The notes under the pieces: model-generated
What the model was told of the DNA's origin: nothing
Databases searched by the model: none
What the model saw: the letters and a program-made list of their open reading frames with translations, nothing else
Shown here: positions 1 through 7,205 of the stretch, in pieces
Numbering within the stretch: position 1 is the stretch's first letter
Layout: every line of letters starts with the position of its first letter
Position numbers and translations under genes: made by a program
DNA from: Streptococcus mitis SK579
GTDB lineage: Bacteria > Bacillota > Bacilli > Lactobacillales > Streptococcaceae
NCBI RefSeq assembly: GCF_000257905.1
Contig: NZ_AJJL01000068.1
Coordinates: 1-34,351, forward strand
Direction: 5' to 3'
Length of the DNA: 34,351 nucleotides

Positions 1-3000
1 TACAGGGGTACCATTTTCCGATGTTTTAGGAGCATCTGACCATGTGTTATCGTCATTCTTTACTTTGACTACCGTATCAATAACTTGTGGCTTTTCTGTT
101 TCAGGTGTAATAGCAACTGTCCCTACATCCGATTCCAAAGTTTCATTTGAATTCGTTACAGGATTAGTAAACGCCTTACTTTGTTTAACTGTTACGTTTC
201 CTGTTGGAAGCAATCCATTTCCATCTGCAACCTCAGTAGAAGAGAAGATTACATTTCCATTACCATCTGCTTCTTTAGTAACAGTTTTACCACCAATTGT
301 CAAGGTAACCTGCGCATTTGGTAGAGCATTCGTTACAGTAATTCCTTTATTTGAAAGACCACCTGTATTTGTTACTTGATCTGCTGAAATTTGTGGTGGG
401 TTTGGTCTGACTTTGATGACTACAGGAACATTTGTAGCATTCCTTGATTTAGTTGTTGAACCTTGCGGTAAAGTAACTGTAACTTCTTTCTTAAAAATAC
501 CCGAAGTTGTAGCATCTGGTGTTGATACCCAACTATAATCTGTACCAGTCGGAATTGCTACACTAGTATCAGAATTTTTAAGTGCATTTCTTGGATTTGA
601 AATAATGTCGTTTAGAGGCGCTGTGTCACCAACTGTTGTAGTATACTCTTGTTTAGCTACCGGATCAACTACCGTATAATCAAATCTCACTTCACTTGTG
701 AGAGCAGGATTTGAAGCTGTTACATCACCAAGACGTCCTTTAGGATAAGTTGCTTTTACAGTATAGGTTGTATGGTGAGACACAGGGTTAGTACCTGTTG
801 TATGCCAGACATCACTAAATTTAGGTGACCCATCCTGTCTACTTACTTGCGCACTTGCATTGTTATTCAGACGATACTCATAAGAAAATGTAGACCCTGA
901 AGGAAGGGAATCGTTATTGAGATAAAGATTTGAAAATCCACCAATATTATTAGCGTATTTCCCAGCAACAGTTGCATCACTACCTGGAACTGCTTTAAAG
1001 GCATAAAATTGACCAGTAACTCCATTATTGGTTTTGGTCTCAATCTTTGGATAAACAGTATAATTATAAGTTAAATCTGTTGTAGTTCTGTCTGGGTGTG
1101 TTACCGTTAAGGTTGCAGCTCGACTACCTACTTCCATTGTAGGAGCTTGTTTCCATGCAAATGTTGTCCCATTAGGGAGGTCAGATGCTCCGCCAACTGG
1201 GCGCACAAGACTTCTTGGATTTATATTAGACAGCGACTCATTACTTACTGCATAGAATGTGTCAGTCACCTTCTCTACACCATATTTCAGATTTGAATTG
1301 ACTGTATCCTGGGTACGATCTCGATAAGTAATGGTTACAACGCCATTATCTGCTACACTTAGGGAACCTTCTTCAGTTCCTTTTTTGTAGTCTGTACTTG
1401 AAAGAATGCTAGCATTGGCTGTTTTAAAATTAGCCAAGACTTGATTTTTTTCTGTTTGACTTAGATGTTCTTTGTCATTAACTGTGACCGTCGCACCACT
1501 CACAGGGTCTTGTCGCTCGTTAAATCCCCTGATATTAAGAGTCATCTCTGCCGTAGCTTTTTGACCGTCGGTATCTGTTACAACATATTCAATAATGTGC
1601 GCACCAGGTTTATACGGTTCCCAAGCCCCGTCTGCACGACCAGGATTTCCTATTCCGTTGTTTCGACCAATTGTCCCAACAATTTTTACATTATATGATG
1701 TCTGGTATCCTGTAAATTTACCATATCTATCATATGCTCCAAGATCACCATAACCATTTCTGCTAGTAGCTGGATAATTAGGAGCAGCTAAGCCAGTGAT
1801 AATTGTATTCTTAGGTCCTGGATCTAATCTTACCATGCCCTTATCATCACTCATTGGCATGTTGATTTCGGAGATAGAGTCGTCATTAAAATAGGTAACA
1901 GCGTTAGGCAAACTAATCTTAGGTAGCTGAGATGCCGCACGGCTCTGACCAGCTGCACTTCTAGACTGACCTGTCCCACTAGTTGGAACAGTTGAACTGA
2001 TTGAATCGCTATAATTCCCAGAAGTATTCGCACTTGTAAACGGTTGACTGCTTGTAGCCACTCTTGCGTTCAAGCTAGCAGCTTTCGACTGCTTATTTAC
2101 AGTGGCATGAACCTCAAGCGTTGCTTCTAGGTTTCTTTGTTTATCATGGCGGATATCATAGACATACTCATTTCTTGAACCACCACGTTTCTCCATCTCT
2201 TGTCCATTAAAGGTCACACGATTAATCGTCGTATTGGAATCTACATCCGCAATCAGCCCTACATGATGCAAGGCATTGTTAGCGTGCATATTAATACGCC
2301 AAACAACTTCATGAGTATTTGGATTATAATTAGCAGACGCAATTGAGGCTTTCGTACCATGGCTAGAGAATGATGCTCTAGGAGAAGATCCTCTCTCTAT
2401 CGCTTGTCCATTACGGCCATCACGTTGACCTGAAGTGGCACGCAAAACTGCATTAGCAATAGAGTTACGAGCTGAAGTTGCCGTGTTAATAACGCTACCA
2501 AGATCAGCAGTTGGATCCTTTAAAGCTGACTCAATCTCAGTAATGGCAGTTTCCACCTTAAGGATGGCTGCACTGGTATCTGGAAGATCTGCTGCCTTAG
2601 CTAAATATTCACCCATTTCAGCTGAAATTTTAGCTAGTTTTTTACGATCTTCTTCATTTTTCTTTGCAGATACTTCTACCGATGACAAGGCACCAGCCGT
2701 CACTCCTGCCAAGCTTGTTAATTCGGAAGTTTTATCTATCAAACCTGTTGCTGACTTAGCAGAGTCCAAGACAGGTGCAGACAAATTAGAGTTTGGCAAA
2801 CCTTGACTAACTACTTGATTTTCAGCTGAAGCAGATTCGGATTTTCCAGCAGTTTCAACACTAGCAGTGCTAGTCGCAACCGAACTCCCCCCAGAATTGA
2901 CCACCAACTGACTAGAACTTACAGAAGTACTCGCTGACACACTTGCTGAAACTGAAGCACTTGTCGACGCACTAACAGAAGCCGAAGTACTTTCTGACAC

Positions 3001-3471
3001 ACTTGCAGAAGTGCTAGCGCTCACTGATTGGCTAGCAGAAGTAAATTCTGAACTAGACACACTCTCGCTTTCTGAGTGTGATAAGCTTGCCGATTCTTCT
3101 GGATTTGCTTTCGAAACAGATCCAAGAACGACTGAATCATTTGTAGCTAAAACATCCGATGACTCTAATGTCTTTTCAAGAGCAAACGCATCATTAGCAT
3201 GAACAGTAGTTTGTGTTGCCACTGCTCCGCCTAATACAGCTCCTGTAGCTGCAAGGCCCCTTATAATATCTAGGCCTGTAATTGTATTGTTTGTTTGGTT
3301 CTCAACCACTTCGGTCATAACTTGGGTAGTATCGACACTACCACGGAAAACCTTAAACAAACCAAATAAAGAAGTAGAAGCCCGTAGCCAATGCTTACCG
3401 GATTTCACTAACTTATAGCGGGTCACACGATCAGTTTCACGATATTGACCCTCTTGACGTCTGAAAAACAT
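1..3471 (-). CDS. Serine-rich repeat glycoprotein adhesin, N-terminal 1157 codons (cut by window edge)
   Basis: The frame is open from the ATG at 3471 to base 1 with no stop; I checked every codon. The N-terminus MFFRRQEGQYRETDRVTRYK continues into a KxYKxGKxW-type motif (RYKLVKSGKHW, residues 18-28), a hydrophobic stretch (about 65-92) and a likely cleavage after VHA-92. This long signal peptide is typical of GspB/PsrP-type adhesins exported by the accessory SecA2/SecY2 system. Next come a short serine-rich repeat rich in SAS/SVS (about 127-187), a helical segment (about 246-345), a beta-rich region with an alternating hydrophobic pattern (about 367-460), a cadherin/HYR-like stretch (about 540-650), three Rib-like modules with LPxGTxF/Y motifs (about 735-1025) and an Ig-like module. 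The long second serine repeat and LPxTG anchor expected of the family would lie beyond the edge, as would glycosyltransferase and accessory Sec genes. GGAG lies 5 nt before the ATG. Family assignment is strong; ligand unknown. Confidence 0.93.
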   Translation of the reverse strand, partial: MFFRRQEGQYRETDRVTRYKLVKSGKHWLRASTSLFGLFKVFRGSVDTTQVMTEVVENQTNNTITGLDIIRGLAATGAVLGGAVATQTTVHANDAFALEKTLESSDVLATNDSVVLGSVSKANPEESASLSHSESESVSSSEFTSASQSVSASTSASVSESTSASVSASTSASVSASVSASTSVSSSQLVVNSGGSSVATSTASVETAGKSESASAENQVVSQGLPNSNLSAPVLDSAKSATGLIDKTSELTSLAGVTAGALSSVEVSAKKNEEDRKKLAKISAEMGEYLAKAADLPDTSAAILKVETAITEIESALKDPTADLGSVINTATSARNSIANAVLRATSGQRDGRNGQAIERGSSPRASFSSHGTKASIASANYNPNTHEVVWRINMHANNALHHVGLIADVDSNTTINRVTFNGQEMEKRGGSRNEYVYDIRHDKQRNLEATLEVHATVNKQSKAASLNARVATSSQPFTSANTSGNYSDSISSTVPTSGTGQSRSAAGQSRAASQLPKISLPNAVTYFNDDSISEINMPMSDDKGMVRLDPGPKNTIITGLAAPNYPATSRNGYGDLGAYDRYGKFTGYQTSYNVKIVGTIGRNNGIGNPGRADGAWEPYKPGAHIIEYVVTDTDGQKATAEMTLNIRGFNERQDPVSGATVTVNDKEHLSQTEKNQVLANFKTANASILSSTDYKKGTEEGSLSVADNGVVTITYRDRTQDTVNSNLKYGVEKVTDTFYAVSNESLSNINPRSLVRPVGGASDLPNGTTFAWKQAPTMEVGSRAATLTVTHPDRTTTDLTYNYTVYPKIETKTNNGVTGQFYAFKAVPGSDATVAGKYANNIGGFSNLYLNNDSLPSGSTFSYEYRLNNNASAQVSRQDGSPKFSDVWHTTGTNPVSHHTTYTVKATYPKGRLGDVTASNPALTSEVRFDYTVVDPVAKQEYTTTVGDTAPLNDIISNPRNALKNSDTSVAIPTGTDYSWVSTPDATTSGIFKKEVTVTLPQGSTTKSRNATNVPVVIKVRPNPPQISADQVTNTGGLSNKGITVTNALPNAQVTLTIGGKTVTKEADGNGNVIFSSTEVADGNGLLPTGNVTVKQSKAFTNPVTNSNETLESDVGTVAITPETEKPQVIDTVVKVKNDDNTWSDAPKTSENGTPV

Positions 3472-3535
3472 GCTATCTCCTTTTCTAAACTTAAATCAAG
3501 GGTACAATTCACCCTATTTTAAGCTATTCTTTGAT

Positions 3536-3564
3536 ATTATAAAAAAAATTGATTTAAAAATCAA
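3536..3564 (-). promoter_or_regulatory. Promoter of the serine-rich adhesin gene
   Basis: On the minus strand a -35 TTGATT (3559-3564) and a perfect -10 TATAAT (3536-3541) are separated by 17 nt, about 65 nt before the adhesin ATG. The spacer carries a run of eight T on this strand (A on the plus strand, within 3541-3548) touching the -10 box. The match to a sigma-A promoter is good; activity is inferred. Confidence 0.7.
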
Positions 3565-3646
3565 TATAATTCAAAAAAATAGTACTATATAATAATGTTC
3601 TATATTTAAAACAAATCTTTTTATAAACGAATTAAATAAAAATTTA

Positions 3647-3664
3647 ATATATATATATATATAT
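3647..3664. repeat. (AT)9 dinucleotide repeat upstream of the adhesin promoter
   Basis: Nine uninterrupted AT units lie about 85 nt upstream of the -35 box of the adhesin promoter, in a very AT-rich stretch. Such tracts can change length by slippage. Whether this one affects transcription is unknown. Confidence 0.85.
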
Positions 3665-3928
3665 CACCGTTTTTTTGTATATCGTGATTTATTTATATTA
3701 AATAAAAATGTAAAATTTTCTATATACATATATTTTATTTCAATGCTGAATCAAACTATTTCCGAATCAGGGCGATAGCTAAAATTCACTATTAAATTTC
3801 AATGTATATAATTCCACTAGGATATTGCATGAGTAGATTGAGAAGAAAAAAACCACAAACAATAAGATTCGTGAACTTATTATAATGACGAGGGAGAGAT
3901 AACATTATATAGCGTTTACTTTTTCACA
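3665..3928. other. AT-rich non-coding spacer
   Basis: I see no convincing gene here. The stretch is AT-rich. Near 3860-3890 there is a weak hairpin (AATAAG/CTTATT) followed by AATGACGAGG, which resembles a decayed unit of the repeat cluster to the right. Confidence 0.5.
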
Positions 3929-4057
3929 TTAAGACACAATCTTTTTTGTCGATATATTGGTGTAGTAGATAGCTAGTCCACTTTCTTTCCATTACGACGG
4001 CAAAAAGGCTGAGCAAAAAACAATTTCAGGAGAAAATGAAGTCAATCATCCCACAAT

Positions 4058-4112
4058 AAAACGCATAATATCAAGGTCAGTACATTCAATACCTGATATT
4101 ATGCGCTTTTTA
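4058..4112. terminator. Long near-perfect hairpin, possible bidirectional terminator
   Basis: Arms AAAACGCATAATATCA and its near complement ending ATGCGCTTTT enclose an 11-16 nt loop. There is a T-run on the right (plus strand) and an A-run on the left, so it could stop transcription in both directions. It sits inside the first long unit of the hairpin-repeat cluster and accounts for part of that unit's extra length (185 against 80-93 bases). Confidence 0.6.
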
Positions 4113-4492
4113 ATTTTAAAGACTTTTCCCCCACACTCTTTGCCTAGTAAAGTACTTAGGTAAGCCGATTGTTACATTACGACACGGAGTTTAGCAAATC
4201 GATCATATTTGCCAAACGAAGTTAGTGAGATAGGCAGACACTTTGCTTCCCTGCCATTACGACGAAAAAATCCACGAATCAAAACCATTCGCGGATGTTT
4301 CCTAGTGAAGCGTTTAGGTAAACAGCAATAGCAGTTACCGATTATTAGATTACGACACTGAGTTTTACAAATCGATTCTATTTGCCAAATGTAGTTAGCA
4401 AGGCAGTTAGGACATACACTATCTAATCGTTACGACGTAAAGTTTTACGAATCGATAATATTCGTAAAACTTTACTAGTGGAGCGCCTAGCC

Positions 4493-4546
4493 AAGTTCCA
4501 TAGAAACTTGGCGTTAGTTACTTAGATTGTTACACAATCAAGTAAC
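4493..4546. repeat. Two further hairpins just downstream of prfC
   Basis: CCAAGTT/AACTTGG with a 7-nt loop (4493-4513) and a GTTACTT..GATTGT stem with one bulged A (about 4516-4545) lie directly behind the prfC stop. Neither has a T-run on the minus strand, so they are not classic rho-independent terminators, but they could be 3'-end structures of the prfC mRNA. Confidence 0.45.
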
Positions 4547-4555
4547 TTTGGCGAT

Positions 4556-6100
4556 CTACATTTTCTCCTCCAACTCTACATCTGGATACTTGTCTGCAAA
4601 CCAGCGAAGGGCAAAGTCATTTTCAAAGAGGAAGACTGGTTGATCAAAACGGTCTTTGGCCAAGATATTACGACTTGATGACATACGTTCATCCAAGTCC
4701 TCAGGCTTAATCCAACGAACGGTCTTTTTACCCATTGGACTCATGACAACTTCCGCATTGTACTCACCTTCCATGCGGTGCTTAAAGACTTCAAACTGGA
4801 GTTGCCCCACAGCCCCTAGCATGTACTCACCTGTTTGGTAATTCTTATAAAGCTGAACAGCTCCTTCTTGCACCAATTGCTCAATCCCCTTGTGGAAGGA
4901 TTTTTGCTTCATGACATTCTTAGCAGAAACTTTCATGAAAATCTCAGGAGTAAAGGTTGGCAGTGGTTCAAATTCAAACTTGTTTTTCCCAACTGTCAAA
5001 GTATCCCCAACCTGATAAGTACCTGTATCGTAAACCCCGATGATATCACCTGCCACAGCATTAGTCACATTTTCACGACTTTCCGCCATAAACTGGGTAA
5101 CATTAGACAGTTTAGCACCCTTACCAGTACGAGGCAGATTGACACTCATGCCACGCTCAAATTCACCTGATACGATACGGACAAAGGCAATACGGTCACG
5201 GTGACGAGGGTCCATGTTGGCTTGGATTTTAAAGACAAATCCTGAGAAATCCTTGTCATAAGGATCCACAATTTCACCATCTGTTTTCTTGTGTCCATGT
5301 GGTTCTGGAGCAAACTTGAGGAAAGTCTCAAGGAAGGTCTGCACACCAAAGTTAGTAAGGGCTGAGCCGAAGAAGACAGGTGTCAATTCTCCAGCAAGGA
5401 TTGCTTCCTCTGAGAACTCATTTCCAGCTTCATTTAAAAGCTCAATATCATCTTTGACTTGCTCGTAGAAAGGATTGCTACCAAAAAGCTTGTCCCCATC
5501 TTCTAGACTAGCAAAACGCTCATCCCCCTTGTAAAGTTCCAAGCGTTGATTATAGAGGTCATACAAGCCCTCAAAGGCTTTCCCCATCCCAATTGGCCAG
5601 TTCATCGGATAGCTCGCAATGCCCAAGACTTCTTCCAATTCTTGCAAGAGGTCCAGCGGCTCACGACCATCACGGTCAAGCTTGTTCATAAAGGTAAAGA
5701 CTGGAATGCCACGGTGTTTGACAACCTCAAACAATTTCTTGGTCTGGGCCTCAATACCCTTGGCAGAGTCCACGACCATGACCGCAGCATCCACCGCCAT
5801 CAAGGTACGATAGGTATCTTCTGAGAAATCCTCGTGCCCTGGTGTGTCTAGGATATTCACGCGCTTACCATCGTAGTCAAATTGCATAACAGATGAAGTA
5901 ACGGAAATCCCACGCTGCTTCTCGATATCCATCCAGTCAGACTTGGCAAAAGTCCCTGTTTTCTTCCCTTTTACCGTACCAGCCTCACGAATCTCTCCCC
6001 CAAAGTAGAGTAACTGCTCAGTAATGGTTGTTTTCCCCGCGTCAGGGTGAGAGATGATGGCAAAGGTACGACGTTTCTTAATTTCTTCTTGAATATTCAT
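4556..6100 (-). CDS. prfC: Peptide chain release factor 3 (RF3)
   Basis: A translational GTPase that recycles RF1/RF2 from the ribosome after peptide release. The 514-residue product has the G1 loop HPDAGKTT (18-25), G3 DTPGHEDF (85-92) and G4 NKLD (139-142), followed by the EF-G-like domains II and III of the RF3 family. Its length is normal. The start has a weak ribosome site (AAAGAGAAC) and the N-terminus [20 protein letters not shown] fits the family. It is monocistronic on the minus strand with its own promoter (6190-6218). Downstream lies the hairpin cluster and then the adhesin, where from memory a close relative has ribosomal-protein and other core genes, so the segment left of prfC may be strain-specific. 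Confidence 0.97.
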   Translation of the reverse strand: MNIQEEIKKRRTFAIISHPDAGKTTITEQLLYFGGEIREAGTVKGKKTGTFAKSDWMDIEKQRGISVTSSVMQFDYDGKRVNILDTPGHEDFSEDTYRTLMAVDAAVMVVDSAKGIEAQTKKLFEVVKHRGIPVFTFMNKLDRDGREPLDLLQELEEVLGIASYPMNWPIGMGKAFEGLYDLYNQRLELYKGDERFASLEDGDKLFGSNPFYEQVKDDIELLNEAGNEFSEEAILAGELTPVFFGSALTNFGVQTFLETFLKFAPEPHGHKKTDGEIVDPYDKDFSGFVFKIQANMDPRHRDRIAFVRIVSGEFERGMSVNLPRTGKGAKLSNVTQFMAESRENVTNAVAGDIIGVYDTGTYQVGDTLTVGKNKFEFEPLPTFTPEIFMKVSAKNVMKQKSFHKGIEQLVQEGAVQLYKNYQTGEYMLGAVGQLQFEVFKHRMEGEYNAEVVMSPMGKKTVRWIKPEDLDERMSSSRNILAKDRFDQPVFLFENDFALRWFADKYPDVELEEKM

Positions 6101-6189
6101 AAGTTCTCTTTCTTTGATTCTCTATTTTTCTTGTTTCAATAGCTAAGAATGATTTCTACATTGGATTTTACCATTCCTTTCAACACTCC

Positions 6190-6218
6190 ATTATATCGGA
6201 TTTTAGCATTTTTTTCAA
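6190..6218 (-). promoter_or_regulatory. prfC promoter
   Basis: On the minus strand TTGAAA (6213-6218) and TATAAT (6190-6195) are spaced by 17 nt, about 90 nt before the prfC ATG. The -10 box is a perfect consensus match. Confidence 0.75.
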
Positions 6219-6261
6219 TTTCTATTTTATGTCAGACACTGCTAAAGTAGAACAATTCCCC

Positions 6262-6407
6262 TTGCAATTTTTAAAATAAATGTTACAATAAATATAGAAA
6301 AAGGTGTTGCATCAACAACACCCCACAGAGCCGTTTAAGACGGTGGCTGTAATTACATAACTAAAAAATAGCTCGTTAACTCGCCAAAGTTAGAACGGCT
6401 ATTTTTT
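6262..6407 (+). ncRNA. Antisense (antitoxin-like) RNA of a type I toxin locus
   Basis: A plus-strand promoter TTGCAA (6262-6267), 16 nt, TACAAT (6284-6289) would start an RNA near 6296. The predicted RNA of about 110 nt holds a GGTGTTG/CAACACC hairpin (about 6302-6322), a second hairpin around CCGT/ACGG (6332-6348), and ends in a stem with seven T (6363-6407). It runs convergent to, and overlaps the 3' end of, the holin-like toxin remnant on the minus strand. That is the arrangement of TxpA/RatA- and par-type toxin-antitoxin loci. The RNA is predicted from sequence signals only. Confidence 0.55.
6363..6407. terminator. Shared bidirectional terminator of toxin and antisense RNA
   Basis: The stem AAATAGC..GTTAAC against GTTAGAACGGCTATTT is flanked by a run of A on the left and T on the right, so it can terminate both strands. 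The toxin stop codon TAG (6399-6401) lies inside the stem. Confidence 0.7.
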
Positions 6408-6658
6408 TGTCTCTTTTACCAATTCAAGGATGAACTTCAGGAGCGTGATAACAAAGTTACCAGCTACAAACATGAGTGTCAAAGCCTCAAAAAGGGAGCA
6501 AATCTGGTTACTACTTTCTACTAAATACTCTTCGAAAATCAAATTCAAACTACGTCAGCTTCGCCTTGCCGTACTCAAGTACAGTCTGTGGCTAGCTTCC
6601 TAGTTTGCTCTTTGATTTTCATTGAGTATAAGATTTTACAGGTTATGCATATAAGCAT
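6399..6658 (-). pseudogene. Holin-like type I toxin (Hol_Tox-type), interrupted by a BOX element
   Basis: Reading leftwards to the TAG at 6399, the peptide ends ICSLFEALTLMFVAGNFVIT followed by LLKFILELVKETKK. The FEALTLM motif, one hydrophobic span and a lysine-rich tail are those of small holin-like membrane toxins of Gram-positive type I systems. No ATG precedes the FEALTLM motif in this frame; only the internal ATG at 6473 remains, and a BOX element (6524-6630) lies directly upstream. Beyond the BOX, AAAGG stands 6 nt before an ATG at 6656-6658. Removing about 107 bases of BOX would join that ATG in frame to the toxin body, giving about 50 residues. I infer that the BOX split the gene and that it is probably inactive, unless a non-ATG start is used. 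Confidence 0.55.
6524..6630 (+). repeat. BOX element 1 (boxA-boxC, no boxB)
   Basis: The left end matches boxA (ATACTCTTCGAAAATC, then GTCAGCTTCGCCTTGCCGTA) and the right end matches boxC (GGCTAGCTTCCTAGTTTGCT, ending ATTGAGTATA). BOX elements are non-autonomous repeats of pneumococcus and its relatives. This one lies inside the holin-like toxin locus. Confidence 0.93.
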
Positions 6659-6713
6659 CACCATCCTTTCGATTTCGTAACCACCGTCTTCACTTCTCTG
6701 TCAAACTATTGTA
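6640..6713 (-). promoter_or_regulatory. Promoter and leader of the holin-like toxin mRNA
   Basis: On the minus strand an extended -10 TGGTACAAT lies at 6708-6716; no good -35 is seen. The leader that follows contains AAGACGGTGGTT, nearly repeated in the antisense RNA as AAGACGGTGGCT (about 6336-6347), and AAAGG before the ATG at 6656-6658. A competing ATG at 6648-6650 gives only four codons. Confidence 0.4.
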
Positions 6714-6717
6714 CCAT

Positions 6718-6759
6718 ATAATTTCCTCTTTATAATTTCCTCTTTATAATTTCCTCTTT
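6718..6759. repeat. Three tandem copies of a 14-bp repeat
   Basis: ATAATTTCCTCTTT occurs three times head to tail (6718, 6732, 6746), followed by a degenerate partial copy. It covers the place where the -35 region of the toxin promoter would be, so copy number could set promoter spacing. That role is inference. Confidence 0.85.
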
Positions 6760-6852
6760 GAAATCCTCTTTTCAAACAAATCATCATTAAAACCCGTTCT
6801 CCATCCTCTACCTGTCTTTTTTCACCTTTCCCTCCCTTATTTATAGGAAAAT

Positions 6853-6862
6853 ATGGTAAAAT
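6853..6862 (+). promoter_or_regulatory. gatCAB promoter (extended -10)
   Basis: TATGGTAAAAT, with -10 TAAAAT at 6857-6862 and an upstream TGG, lies about 40 nt before gatC. The -35 box is weak. Confidence 0.6.
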
Positions 6863-6902
6863 AGAACAGACTAAAAATCATCATTTCACGAAAGGATGCA
6901 AG

Positions 6903-7205
6903 ATGAAAATTACGCAAGAAGAGGTAACACACGTTGCCAATCTTTCAAAATTAAGATTCTCTGAAGAAGAAACTGCTGCCTTTGCGACTACCTTGTCTAA
7001 GATTGTAGACATGGTTGAATTGCTGGGCGAAGTCGACACAACTGGTGTTGTACCTACTACGACCATGGCTGACCGCAAAACTGTACTCCGCCCTGATGTG
7101 GCCGAAGAAGGAACAGACCGTGATCGCTTGTTTAAAAACGTACCTGAAAAAGACAACTACTATATCAAGGTACCAGCTATCCTAGACGATGGAGGAGATG
7201 CCTAA
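6903..7205 (+). CDS. gatC: Asp-tRNA(Asn)/Glu-tRNA(Gln) amidotransferase subunit C
   Basis: Small subunit of the GatCAB amidotransferase, which converts Glu-tRNA(Gln) (and Asp-tRNA(Asn)) to the correct aminoacyl-tRNA. It stabilises GatA and links it to GatB. The 100-residue product has the typical opening [20 protein letters not shown] and the late segment with [18 protein letters not shown] lies 8 nt before the ATG. It is first in the gatC-gatA-gatB operon, and its stop overlaps the gatA start in TAATG, which indicates translational coupling. Confidence 0.96.
   Translation: MKITQEEVTHVANLSKLRFSEEETAAFATTLSKIVDMVELLGEVDTTGVVPTTTMADRKTVLRPDVAEEGTDRDRLFKNVPEKDNYYIKVPAILDDGGDA

Larger units (their letters stand above)
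3929..4546. repeat. Cluster of TTACGAC-headed hairpin repeats (unassigned family)
   Basis: The heptamer TTACGAC recurs at 3992, 4177, 4257, 4350 and 4430, with a variant TTAAGAC at 3929. Spacings are 80, 93 and 80 bases over the last four. Two unit types alternate. Type I (3929, 4177, 4350) begins GACAC and ends with a GTTAG-rich tail. Type II (3992, 4257, 4430) begins GACG and carries a CTAGTRRAG tail. In the last four units a stem of at least 10 bp closes with AAT/ATT around a 7-nt loop: 4190-4216, 4270-4296, 4363-4389 and 4437-4475 (the last a perfect 16-bp stem). No protein-coding frame is evident. The layout is seen directly; identity and function are unknown. It does not match the BOX or RUP sequences I know. 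Confidence 0.75.

Noticed and set aside
44..3202. Several plus-strand open frames opposite the adhesin
   Set aside because: They are shadows of the continuous minus-strand adhesin frame, with low-complexity products and no start signals.
3929..4546. Integron attC array or CRISPR array
   Set aside because: There is no integrase, no gene cassettes and no cas genes. The repeats share only a heptamer head and a fold, not a constant repeat of 25-40 bases with unique spacers.
6636..6650. Four-codon frame MHNL as the toxin start
   Set aside because: The TAA after four codons lies in native sequence outside the BOX, so it cannot lead into the toxin body.
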